NCBI GenBank assembly: GCA_030692565.1
Contig: JAUYAO010000013.1
Coordinates: forward strand, 1 to 38,721
Direction of reading: 5' to 3'
Length of the DNA: 38,721 nt
DNA from: Nitrospira sp.
GTDB lineage: Bacteria; Nitrospirota; Nitrospiria; Nitrospirales; Nitrospiraceae
The notes below the pieces were generated by a model. The model saw only the letters and a program-made list of their open reading frames with translations, made no database searches and was not told the DNA's origin. Numbering within the stretch: the stretch's first letter is position 1; every line of letters starts with the position of its first letter. Shown piece after piece: positions 8,225 through 14,816 of this stretch. A program made the position numbers and the translations under genes.

Positions 8225-8401
8225 ATGGACAATCCGCTTGAAGGCGCAGTGAAGCAAACGAAGGCCGGGCAATGGACGTGGAGCATTCATCAAGGCGGTG
8301 TGCCGATGGCGAGCGGCGGCGGGTATTTGAGTGAGGGTGAAGCCATCGATGATTTGCACGACGTGTTGCGCGACTACGCGGAGTATGAGGCGGCGACATG
8401 A
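8225..8401 (+). CDS. Small hypothetical protein (58 aa)
   Basis: It starts at ATG 8225 behind GAAGGAGGG and ends by ATGA overlap with the next small gene. The sequence GQWTWSIHQGGVPMASGGGY, followed by LSEGEAIDDL, resembles the one-repeat layout of DUF1508/YegP-type small proteins (strand, Gly-rich turn, strand, helix), but the match is loose. It sits where HK97-type phages carry the portal gene. Function unknown. Confidence 0.6.
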   Translation: MDNPLEGAVKQTKAGQWTWSIHQGGVPMASGGGYLSEGEAIDDLHDVLRDYAEYEAAT

Positions 8402-8490
8402 CCAAGTTACCGGCAAAGAAAAAACCGAGGAAGCCGAAGCCACCTGAACCGAGTTTCTGGCAGAAAATTATTGGCAAATTGAAAGGATGA
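8398..8490 (+). CDS. 30-residue highly basic peptide
   Basis: ATG 8398 overlaps the preceding stop (ATGA), and the frame ends three bases before the protease gene's ATG. The peptide is Lys/Pro-rich at the start (MTKLPAKKKPRKPKPPEP) and ends in an amphipathic FWQKIIGKLKG. It may be a real small protein, a coupling ORF, or the remnant of a deleted portal gene. Support is positional only. Confidence 0.45.
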   Translation: MTKLPAKKKPRKPKPPEPSFWQKIIGKLKG

Positions 8491-8493
8491 ATC

Positions 8494-9138
8494 ATGAGCA
8501 CAACGAAGTGGGCAACGGCGCAGGTGAAGAGTCTCGATAATCGACGGATTGAGTTTGTCGCCTCGCATGAACGGGTGGATCGTGATTCCGAAGTGGTAAT
8601 CGTGGCAGGGATCGACCTAATTGAGTTTCTGATAAATCCTATCTTGTGTTTGCAACACGATACGAGAAAGACGGCGGTCGCGCGGGTGGAGAACTTACGG
8701 CGGGCCCGCATCGACGGCGCTATGGCGCTCATCGGTAACGCGGTGTTCCCTGATCGACCGGCAAGCAATGACGCCTTGGCCGATGTGAAGGCGGGCTTGC
8801 TTAATTCTGTGAGCATTGGCTTTCGGGTCCTGGAGCGAGGCGGACCGATCTTGCCCGATCAACACGGACAGACGTTTCTAAAAACGTCATTGCTGGAAAT
8901 CAGTCTGGTGACGCTACCGGCCTGTGCAACGTGCGTGGTGACGTCCAAGTCTGCGGGCGGGTGCCGATGCAGCGAACAGAACGCGCTGGACGGACTGCTG
9001 ATCGTCGGGGACGAAATTGTGTTCGACGAAGATCTCACACGCATGGTCCGCACGGCGGCGCGGCAGAGCATGCGGCAAGTGATCCACGATGAGACGCGGC
9101 GAGCAGTGAATTATTACAGAGGGCGGATCGACGATTAA
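8494..9138 (+). CDS. HK97-family prohead protease
   Basis: A 214-residue protein of the U35/S78 prohead protease family, which trims scaffold and capsid proteins during phage head assembly. The catalytic His lies in CLQHDT (His55) and the nucleophile Ser in LLNSVSIGF (Ser107). The conserved closing strand LLEISLVTLPA follows at about 142-152. The C-terminal extension (CRCSEQNALDGL onward) is helical and unassigned. It follows the 30-aa ORF by three bases. Its presence without a major capsid gene is odd: in satellites that remodel helper capsids it could act on the helper's proteins; otherwise it is a leftover of a lost head operon. Confidence 0.85.
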   Translation: MSTTKWATAQVKSLDNRRIEFVASHERVDRDSEVVIVAGIDLIEFLINPILCLQHDTRKTAVARVENLRRARIDGAMALIGNAVFPDRPASNDALADVKAGLLNSVSIGFRVLERGGPILPDQHGQTFLKTSLLEISLVTLPACATCVVTSKSAGGCRCSEQNALDGLLIVGDEIVFDEDLTRMVRTAARQSMRQVIHDETRRAVNYYRGRIDD

Positions 9139-9163
9139 ATCATTTTCATAAGGGAGGTTTGTC

Positions 9164-9697
9164 ATGTTGGGATTTGCAAAAGTAGAAACGGACTTGATTG
9201 CAGTTGAAGACAGTCCAGAGGTGCAGGCGGCAGATAGGCCACTTAGGGAGGCGCAGGCCACGCAGGAGCAGACCGAGGCCGAGGAGCAGCGCTTGATTCA
9301 AGTCGTCACGAGTGACGTACACCGCGCAAGCGATGACCGGATTGAGGAGGCCCACCAGCGGCTCGCGATTCGCAAGGGTTCGCAAAGTTCATGGCATTTG
9401 CCGGAAGCGCAAACGGCGCGAGAAGAAACCAAAGCGCATCGAGCGATCTATCAAGCGGCGGTTTCGGCAGCGCGGATTCGCCTGGAAGATGCTGGCAAGG
9501 AACAGCTCAAGAGGCTGTTAGGGCAACTCAGTCCACTCATCATGGACGTACAGCGGCTTGCGGGAGAGATCGAAGCCTTGAGGCAGAGGGTGGGTGACTG
9601 CGGCGGAGACTTGGGTGAGCATCCTTGTCCGGTTCTGTTGCCTGGGCAATTGGTGAGCTTTCAAATGGAGCTGGCGAAGGCCAAAGGCCTGCTCTGA
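9164..9697 (+). CDS. Coiled-coil hypothetical protein
   Basis: A 177-residue protein behind a clear GGGAGG site. Most of it is predicted helix rich in Glu, Gln and Ala (residues about 20-110), with a second helical block (QLSPLIMDVQRLAGEIEALR) before a short Cys-containing tail. It occupies the position of the capsid gene but lacks any HK97-fold features. By composition it could be a scaffold-like or capsid-size-determining protein, but this is speculation; no family is recognised. Confidence 0.6.
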   Translation: MLGFAKVETDLIAVEDSPEVQAADRPLREAQATQEQTEAEEQRLIQVVTSDVHRASDDRIEEAHQRLAIRKGSQSSWHLPEAQTAREETKAHRAIYQAAVSAARIRLEDAGKEQLKRLLGQLSPLIMDVQRLAGEIEALRQRVGDCGGDLGEHPCPVLLPGQLVSFQMELAKAKGLL

Positions 9698-9814
9698 CGG
9701 CGTAGGGTGAAACCGAGCTCGGGGGGCGCTCGGGTTGACAACCGTTGCCGGGCCTACGTCGTCTCGACCTCCCACCCGGCAGCGGACCCCTTTCTTGTAC
9801 AGGAGCACGAGCAT

Positions 9815-10255
9815 ATGAACACCTTTGGCGATGGAATCACCGTACAGACCTCAACCGGCGAACGGCTAGGCGTACATATCTGGCAGCGTGAAAACTTGTC
9901 GCCGATCATTTTCTTGAACGGGAAAGTGATCTGCACGCCGGATGATGCGACGTTGACGCCGTGGACATGTTCCAGCTGTCATGCCTCCAAAGTGTTTTGG
10001 TCGCCACGCATTGCGCCAAGATGCTGGCAATGCACTCCCCCGACGATTGCGGAGAAAGAATTTGTGATTGACTACGCGGTGAAGTGTGCGGAGGGGATTG
10101 CGAAGCGCCTTGATGACCCGCTCGGCAAGCTTCAGGTATTCCGAATCCTGGATGAATTTGTGGCGAGTGGAGACCTCGTGAAATTGAACAAACTGGCCCT
10201 TGAAATGTTGTGGATTGCATTTTTGTCAAAGCACAACCTGGAGGACCTGCTATGA
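9815..10255 (+). CDS. Zinc-finger-like hypothetical protein
   Basis: A 146-residue protein starting at ATG 9815 (CAGGAG upstream); a longer upstream frame from 9707 lacks a good site. Cys52-x2-Cys55 and Cys70-x2-Cys73 (CSSC and CWQC) form a probable zinc ribbon. The rest is helical (AVKCAEGIAKRLDDPLGKLQ, then EFVASGDLVKLNKLALEMLW). Function unknown. It overlaps the next zinc-ribbon gene by ATGA, so the two are probably made together. Confidence 0.65.
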   Translation: MNTFGDGITVQTSTGERLGVHIWQRENLSPIIFLNGKVICTPDDATLTPWTCSSCHASKVFWSPRIAPRCWQCTPPTIAEKEFVIDYAVKCAEGIAKRLDDPLGKLQVFRILDEFVASGDLVKLNKLALEMLWIAFLSKHNLEDLL

Positions 10256-10407
10256 ACCGCTGGATGCAAACGAAAGAGTATCGCTGCCCTGACTGCAAGG
10301 CGGTCTATCTGCACGACAAAGGGCACGAGCACGCCTGCTATCGCTGTCCCAAACGCCACGAGCCGGTGAAAGTGAGCACGGTGCAGGATGTCGCCCGCGC
10401 AGCGTAG
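10252..10407 (+). CDS. Zinc-ribbon mini-protein (51 aa)
   Basis: Cys12-x2-Cys15 and Cys29-x2-Cys32 (CPDC, CYRC) form a compact rubredoxin-like zinc ribbon that makes up most of the protein. The start at 10252 overlaps the previous stop (ATGA) and follows GGAGG. Such ribbons in phages often bind nucleic acid or act as anti-repressor-like adaptors; no specific role can be given. Confidence 0.65.
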   Translation: MNRWMQTKEYRCPDCKAVYLHDKGHEHACYRCPKRHEPVKVSTVQDVARAA

Positions 10408-10515
10408 CCTGGCGGCACTCAAGCAGCTGGGCTATCGCGCCAAGGTTGTCGAGAAGTGGAACCCGTTTGCCAAGATCCGGCAAGACCTCTTCGGCGGGGA
10501 CATCCTAGCCCTTCC
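10388..10515 (+). pseudogene. N-terminal fragment of a phage/MGE nuclease-like protein
   Basis: The frame starting at ATG 10388, overlapping the zinc-ribbon gene, gives MSPAQRSLAALKQLGY and VVEKWNPFAKIRQDLFG. This is the hallmark opening of a small protein family common in phages and islands (endonuclease-fold-like, about 100-120 residues, from memory). After about 42 residues (GDILAL) the similarity stops, and the frame continues only as antisense of the RHH gene at 10505-10684. The downstream half has therefore been replaced by other sequence. Confidence 0.55.
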
Positions 10516-10684
10516 CCTTCGGCAGCGTGCCTTTGCGTTCCAGCTCGGCCACGTGTGCGCGGAGCAGGCGAACGAGGTAGCCTTGCAGGCTGTGCCCTTC
10601 CAGCGCCGCCGCCGCCTTCAGCCGCTGGGCGAGGGACGCGGGGACGCCGCGAATGTAGAGGACCTTGGAGGGTTCGGGAGGCAT
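10505..10684 (-). CDS. Ribbon-helix-helix regulator, antisense to the rest of the element
   Basis: A 59-residue protein. The strand KVLYIRGVP, the helix ASLAQRLKAAAALEG and the helix SLQGYLVRLLRAHVAELE fit the FitA/Arc ribbon-helix-helix fold used by small repressors and antitoxins. No toxin gene follows: downstream there is only a 23-codon frame. The gene is the only leftward one in the element. It faces away from the plus-strand RHH gene across a shared 119-base promoter region. It is missed by length-filtered ORF finding, and larger overlapping frames in this GC-rich stretch are shadows. Confidence 0.6.
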   Translation of the reverse strand: MPPEPSKVLYIRGVPASLAQRLKAAAALEGHSLQGYLVRLLRAHVAELERKGTLPKGKG

Positions 10685-10803
10685 GGGGACGCATGATACC
10701 GCTCCGAACGGGGCGACGCAAGCAGGCTAGTATTCTTCTATAAGTAACGCTATACTATGCTAGCAATGTCGCTCTGCTCGCACTTACCGACAGGAGGCCC
10801 GCG
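10685..10803. promoter_or_regulatory. Divergent promoter region between two RHH genes
   Basis: An AT-rich island in GC-rich surroundings. TATACT (10751-10756) is a -10 candidate for the rightward gene pair. On the other strand TTGCTA and TATAGA with an 18-base spacer could serve the leftward gene. GCTAGTAT near 10726 and ATACTATGC near 10752 form a near-inverted repeat, the type of site RHH dimers bind. GACAGGAGG supplies a strong ribosome-binding site for 10804. Confidence 0.45.
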
Positions 10804-10962
10804 ATGAAGTCTATTCTGATCACCATCCCCGACTCGATCAAGGCGAAGCTCGATCAGCTGCGCACCCAAGGCTACACGCTCAACGGCTATGTGCGGGCCG
10901 TGTTGGAACGCGAACTAGCGGATAAGCCAATGAGGAGGCGCAGTGGAAGGAGGGCCGCATGA
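10804..10962 (+). CDS. Ribbon-helix-helix protein coupled to the recombinase
   Basis: A 52-residue protein. SILITIPDSIKAKLDQL, then TLNGYVRAVLERELAD, form the strand-helix-helix of an RHH DNA-binding protein, followed by a basic tail (RRRSGRRAA). Its stop overlaps the recombinase start by ATGA, so the two are translationally coupled. This position makes it a candidate regulator of recombinase expression, or an accessory or recombination directionality factor. That role is inference from gene order and size. Confidence 0.65.
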   Translation: MKSILITIPDSIKAKLDQLRTQGYTLNGYVRAVLERELADKPMRRRSGRRAA

Positions 10963-12680
10963 CACAACGGGTGGCCCTCTATGCGCGGTATTCATCCGAG
11001 CACCAAAAAGAAAGTTCCATCACGGACCAGTTCCGCAATTGCGAAACGCGAGCGACACGTGAGGGGTGGGCGATCACGGCGCGGTATGCGGATCGAGCGA
11101 TCAGCGGCACGACGACCGAACGCCCGCAGTACCAACAAATGTTGAAAGACGCGAAGGCGAAGCAGTTCGACATTCTGCTGGTCGATGATTTCAGTCGGTT
11201 GAGCCGCGACAGCATGGAAGCGGAGCAGACGCGCCGCCGCTTTGTCCATTGGGGTGTGCGGCTGATCGGGATCAGCGATGGCATCGACACGGCGGACAAG
11301 GGCCACAAGATGCTGAGCGGGTTCAAGAGCATGATGAACGAGCAGTTCATCAGCGACATGAAAGACAAGATCGTGCGCGGGATGCAGGGGCAAGCGTTGA
11401 ACGGCTTTCATTGTGGGGGCCGGATCTATGGCTATAACTTAGTGCCGGAACTCCATCCCACGAAGATCGATCCCTACGGCCAGCCTGAACGCATCGGGAC
11501 GAAGCTCGCCATTAATCCTGAGCAGGCGCACTGGGTCCAGTGGATCTTTGAAAGGTACGCTGAAGGCCTGTCACCGATTAAGATCGTCACCGAACTGAAT
11601 CGCCTGGAGGTGCCCGCGCCTGGAGCGGCCTATAAGAAGCGGCAGTATCGGCGCATGCCGACGTGGAGTGCTGCTGCCTTGCACGGTGAGTTGAGCCGAG
11701 GCACCGGCCTGTTGAACAATCCCTTGTATGTCGGGCGCTACGTGTGGAACCGCTCACGGCGTGAGAAAGATCCAGACACCGGTGTCCGGTCCCACATCGT
11801 GCGGGACCGGAGCGAGTGGATTGAGACACAGGTTCCGCATCTCCGTATCATCGACGAAGACCTGTGGACGCGTGTGAAGGCACGTCGCGCCGCCGTGAGC
11901 CAAGGCGTGGCTGCCCTTCGGGCCTCGCTCCACTGTCGGGCGCGGAGTACGGGGGCTGGTCCCAAGTATTTGTTCTCCGGTGTGTTGGTCTGCGGACAAT
12001 GCGGGGGGAAGTTCGTCATTTGCGAAACAACGAAATACGCCTGTAGCACCTGGCGCACGCACGGGGCGACTGAACGAACCTGTACGAACAGTCTCAAGGT
12101 CAAGCGGTCAGTGGTGGAGGCGGTACTCCTGGACGCCATCCAGAACGAGCTGTTCACGGAGGACGGGCTAGCGGTGTTCAAGGAAGAAGTAGCCCGACTA
12201 CAGGCCGAACACCGACGGACGCGGCGGCCTGACCAGGCGCAGGCAAAAAAGCGCTTACAGGAGGTTGACCAGGAAATCGCGAACATCATGCAGGCGATCA
12301 AGGCGGGGATTCTCACGCCCAGCACCAAGGCGGCGTTGGAACAGGCCGAGGCTGAACGGGTACGCCTCCTTCAATCCGTAGAAGGGCACGACAAGCGGCT
12401 TGAGAAGGTGGCCACATTCCTGCCAAACCTGAGCGAGCGCTTCAAGGCACTGGTGGACGATCTCGCGGCGGTGACTCAGGAACACGTGGACAAGGGGCGG
12501 GGGATGTTGCGGCAGCTGGTCGGGGGGCAGATTCCGCTGCATGCGACCTCGGATGGGGCGGAGCGCTTCCTGACCGCAGAACTCTCGGGGGACTATTCAG
12601 GGCTGGTGGAGCTGGCGGTAGGGCCTAAAATAAATATGGTGGCGGTGTCCCGGATTGAACGGGAGACCCGCGGCTTATGA
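10959..12680 (+). CDS. Large serine recombinase (integrase of the element)
   Basis: A 573-residue site-specific recombinase. The resolvase domain begins YARYSSEHQ with nucleophile Ser12 and contains FSRLSRDSMEAE. The Recombinase domain follows (GGRIYGYNL; LNNPLYVGRYVWN), then a zinc ribbon (CGQCGGKF with later CSTW and CTNS cysteines) and a coiled coil (residues about 410-475). It cuts and joins attP and attB to integrate or excise the element. The last codons lie inside the att core and the antisense strand of the tRNA; stop TGA 12678-12680 overlaps the anticodon triplet. In the excised circle the frame would instead continue through attL sequence and end with a different, longer basic tail. 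It is coupled to the upstream RHH gene. Confidence 0.92.
   Translation: MTQRVALYARYSSEHQKESSITDQFRNCETRATREGWAITARYADRAISGTTTERPQYQQMLKDAKAKQFDILLVDDFSRLSRDSMEAEQTRRRFVHWGVRLIGISDGIDTADKGHKMLSGFKSMMNEQFISDMKDKIVRGMQGQALNGFHCGGRIYGYNLVPELHPTKIDPYGQPERIGTKLAINPEQAHWVQWIFERYAEGLSPIKIVTELNRLEVPAPGAAYKKRQYRRMPTWSAAALHGELSRGTGLLNNPLYVGRYVWNRSRREKDPDTGVRSHIVRDRSEWIETQVPHLRIIDEDLWTRVKARRAAVSQGVAALRASLHCRARSTGAGPKYLFSGVLVCGQCGGKFVICETTKYACSTWRTHGATERTCTNSLKVKRSVVEAVLLDAIQNELFTEDGLAVFKEEVARLQAEHRRTRRPDQAQAKKRLQEVDQEIANIMQAIKAGILTPSTKAALEQAEAERVRLLQSVEGHDKRLEKVATFLPNLSERFKALVDDLAAVTQEHVDKGRGMLRQLVGGQIPLHATSDGAERFLTAELSGDYSGLVELAVGPKINMVAVSRIERETRGL
12637..12654 (+). repeat. attR: 18-bp tRNA 3'-end core
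   Basis: Exact match to 2112-2129. It starts precisely at the tRNA's terminal CCA and ends in the T-arm, and it also encodes recombinase residues (VAVSR). This is the crossover region for integration and excision. Confidence 0.85.
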
Positions 12681-12712
12681 GTCCGCTGCTCTACCAACTG
12701 AGCTACACCGCC
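12637..12712 (-). tRNA. tRNA with anticodon CAU (tRNA-Met most likely)
   Basis: A complete 76-base cloverleaf on the minus strand: acceptor GGCGGTG/CACCGCC, D-arm GCTC-AGTTGGTA-GAGC, anticodon loop CTCATAA with CAU at 12677-12679, T-arm TCCCG-TTCAATC-CGGGA, and an encoded CCA. The anticodon stem has an A-G mismatch at its loop-closing pair (31-39). CAU could mean elongator Met or Ile2 (lysidine-modified); the G1-C72 pair argues against the usual initiator, and elongator Met is favoured. Its 3' end is the attachment site of the element, which restores the gene intact on insertion. The recombinase transcript runs antisense into it. Confidence 0.9.
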
Positions 12713-12948
12713 ACTGGGTTGTATTTGCTGAAGAAATGCGGAGGGATGATAGCCGAAGCATGGTGGAAATGTCTACCTATGGAAGGGGCTGACAGCACAG
12801 GGAGATTGAGCCGTTAGGCGCTAGGTTTACGTGTTGATCCCCCCTCTTTCGAGGTAACCATACTGGGGAATGCGCAAATCCAATGGGTTCGGTATTCTTT
12901 CATTGTTGGCGGTTATTGATGGATCACGCGCATTGTAAAGGAGTGAGC

Positions 12949-13200
12949 ATGGAAGCACAGGTCGGCGGGAGTAAGCATCTTTCACAGATTCAGTTGAGTC
13001 AATTGGGCCAGGAGTTTCTCCGTCAGCTCACCTCGCGAGAATTGATGGATGCATTGATGGCAGTAGATATGCCAATGGGGGGAACTCACGAACAGCGGAT
13101 CGAGCGGCTGTTATCCGTCATGCAGCCGCAGGATCTGACGTCATTTCTTCCTCAGCATGTATGTGAGCGGGTGTCGACCGCGGTCGGCGTCTCTATCTAA
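12949..13200 (+). CDS. Small SAP-like hypothetical protein
   Basis: An 83-residue protein from ATG 12949, with AAAGGAGTG upstream; an in-frame ATG at 12883 lacks a good site. Residues about 28-60 (TSRELMDALMAVDMPMGG followed by EQRIERLLSVM) fit the helix-turn-helix spacing of a SAP-type motif (LxxLxxxGLPxxGxKxxLxxRL), which binds DNA in other proteins. The remainder is helical. It is convergent with the SUI1-like gene, from which a hairpin separates it. Function unknown. Confidence 0.6.
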   Translation: MEAQVGGSKHLSQIQLSQLGQEFLRQLTSRELMDALMAVDMPMGGTHEQRIERLLSVMQPQDLTSFLPQHVCERVSTAVGVSI

Positions 13201-13219
13201 CTACGAGCGTGGCGTGCTT

Positions 13220-13240
13220 CCCTTCTGGCGATGCGAAGGG
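13220..13240. terminator. Hairpin between convergent genes
   Basis: CCCTTC-TGGCGATGC-GAAGGG forms a 6-bp stem with a 9-base loop midway between the convergent stops at 13200 and 13251. No T-run follows on either strand, so it would be a weak or Rho-assisted terminator at most. Confidence 0.3.
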
Positions 13241-13250
13241 AGGATGCTGT

Positions 13251-13637
13251 TCAGCCGCCGGCAAACACCGGGCGAAATCCGGCGTCTGTTAAGATGCGTG
13301 CGATCAGCTTTCGCTGGTCACCCTGAATCTCGATCCGCCCCTCTTTGACTGTTCCTCCGGCTCCGCAGGCTGTCTGGATGCTCTTTGCGAGCCGTTCCTT
13401 TTCAGCCTGGCTGATTCCGACAAAACCTGTCACCACGGTGACGGTCTTTCCCCCTCGATGAGCGGTCTGTCTGATGATATCCACTCGGCCACGGTGTTTC
13501 TTTTGGGCCGGTTCTGCTTGCGTCGGCGGAGATTGCTCAGCCGTGGTCGGTGGAAGCGTGATCTTCCCCAACGCTGCAAATGGACTCTTCCATTGGATTG
13601 GTTCTCCGTCTGTGGGGATCCGCTTCTTGGCTTTCAT
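13251..13637 (-). CDS. yciH: SUI1/YciH-family translation initiation factor-like protein
   Basis: A 128-residue protein. After a Pro/Gln-rich leader (residues 1-48) comes the SUI1 domain: GRVDIIRQTAHRGGKTVTVV, then GFVGISQAEKERLAKSIQ, the Gly-rich turn CGAGGTVKEGRIEIQGD and the closing helix KLIARILTDAGF. Bacterial YciH resembles eIF1 and can influence start-codon selection, mainly under stress; it is not essential. The leader is longer than in E. coli YciH. It follows the exported duplicated-domain gene on the same strand with a gap of about 120 bases, so shared transcription is possible but not shown. Confidence 0.85.
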   Translation of the reverse strand: MKAKKRIPTDGEPIQWKSPFAALGKITLPPTTAEQSPPTQAEPAQKKHRGRVDIIRQTAHRGGKTVTVVTGFVGISQAEKERLAKSIQTACGAGGTVKEGRIEIQGDQRKLIARILTDAGFRPVFAGG

Positions 13638-13754
13638 CGTGTCATCTCAACATGGTGTTTCCTCAGCGCACCAATTGCTGGCTGGAGGGATTGCGGTGAG
13701 ATTGTAAGTCCATGTTGCGGGGGAAGCAATGGAAGGGCGACAGCCCGGCCGGGG

Positions 13755-14732
13755 TCATTGAAGGGCGTGGATAAACTGTTGGAGTAAAGCTGCTTGATCG
13801 GATTCGAGTTGTTCACGGGAACGCGGCGAGACAAGTTGCGTCGCCTCACGCAGCCAGGTATCGCTCCAGATCGATACTCGCGGGTTGCGTGTGAGCCGAA
13901 TGTGTTCGACGAGGTAGAGGCCGGACTCATAGAGGACGTTCCCCGGGCACCGGTCCTCCAGAGGCTGCTGAATCAGTTCCACGCCGAGCGTGAGCTGGCC
14001 CTGGTGATGCTGGCCGGGCGAGAGGACGAATCCGGCATCGTGGAATTGTTGCAGGGCTCGGGCTGTGAGTGCGTGGCTGAATCGCCCAGCCGATACGGAG
14101 ATCTGAAGCTGATCGATACGCAGCCCTTTTAATGTGGGGCTGCTGTGATGAGGTTCCGGAGCAGTTGAGGGAGAGCCTTGAGGCAGGGCATCTGGATGCG
14201 GCGCTGCGGGGGTTGTTCCGGGTATTGAGGAACGTGCTCCGGCGTTTGCTGCCCGGTAGTCTGCGATGAATTGGCTGATAAATTCTTCAAGGTCGCGGTC
14301 CAAGTCCTCGATTGTGACAGATGTTCGTACTTGAGCGCCTGTGTGGGCGAGCCAGGTGACATCGTTTAGAATGACCGAGTTTCTCGGGATGAGCACCGGT
14401 TCGGTGAGTCTGAGCGAGGGGGCGTAGAGGATATGTCCCGGGCAGGTATCAGACAGAGATTGAGGGTTCAGCGTCAGTATGAGCATGGCAATGAACGGCC
14501 TGTCCTGGGCGTCCGAATCGGGCAGAGGAAGACCGGCCTTGGCAAAGAGGAATCTGGCGTGTTGGGACAATCGTAAAGTGAATTCCGGCGGTGCGGAGAC
14601 GACGAACTGTACCCGATTGAGATCAAGGCCTTCTGTGGTTTGAACGTAGGCTGATGTGGCGGCCATACCTTTATCGGGGAGAGAGAATCCTATGAGAAGG
14701 GAGAGCGCAACCCAGAAGAGCATAGCAGCCAT
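13755..14732 (-). CDS. Exported protein with two copies of one domain
   Basis: A 325-residue protein with a signal peptide (hydrophobic residues 3-17, cleavage near GMAA). It contains two related domains of about 130 residues. The first has DTCPGHILYAPSLRLTEPV with TWLAHTGAQ; the second has DRCPGNVLYESGLYLVEHI with TWLREATQL. A Pro/Ser-rich linker (about 175-205) joins them. Each begins with a beta-strand segment (VQFVVSAPPEFTLRLSQHAR; LQISVSAGRFSHALTARALQ). The single Cys per domain, in a CPG motif, could form an inter-domain disulfide. I do not recognise the family; it looks like a periplasmic protein. Confidence 0.7.
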   Translation of the reverse strand: MAAMLFWVALSLLIGFSLPDKGMAATSAYVQTTEGLDLNRVQFVVSAPPEFTLRLSQHARFLFAKAGLPLPDSDAQDRPFIAMLILTLNPQSLSDTCPGHILYAPSLRLTEPVLIPRNSVILNDVTWLAHTGAQVRTSVTIEDLDRDLEEFISQFIADYRAANAGARSSIPGTTPAAPHPDALPQGSPSTAPEPHHSSPTLKGLRIDQLQISVSAGRFSHALTARALQQFHDAGFVLSPGQHHQGQLTLGVELIQQPLEDRCPGNVLYESGLYLVEHIRLTRNPRVSIWSDTWLREATQLVSPRSREQLESDQAALLQQFIHALQ

Positions 14733-14816
14733 CGTAGGAGAGAGCCTATCACGCGGGAGATGAGGGCACTAGTAAGTTTCTGGAACGAACCGTGAGTTGT
14801 CGCGGACTTTAGCCTG

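Larger units (their letters stand above)
2112..12654 (+). mobile_element. Integrative element / phage-satellite-like island in a tRNA(CAU) gene
   Basis: Bounded by an exact 18-bp direct repeat (TGGTGGCGGTGTCCCGGA) at 2112-2129 and 12637-12654. The right copy is the 3' end of an intact tRNA gene, the usual target of integrases. Inside are a primase-helicase, terminase small and large subunits, a prohead protease, small regulators and a large serine recombinase at the right end. There is no portal, major capsid, connector or tail gene. Gene order (regulator, primase, packaging, integrase) resembles phage satellites and reduced prophages. Apart from one small RHH gene, all genes read rightward with frequent ATGA overlaps, suggesting one or two long transcripts. 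Size 10,543 bp including both repeats. Confidence 0.85.

Noticed and set aside
10505-10684. Toxin-antitoxin module
   Set aside because: The RHH protein resembles antitoxins, but the only downstream frame is 23 codons with no toxin-like features.
10419-10721. 100-codon minus-strand frame near the RHH genes
   Set aside because: GC-rich shadow; the true minus-strand gene in another frame (10505-10684) has a clear RHH fold.
2112-12654. Full active prophage
   Set aside because: No portal, major capsid, connector, tail or lysis gene can be found in 10.5 kb.
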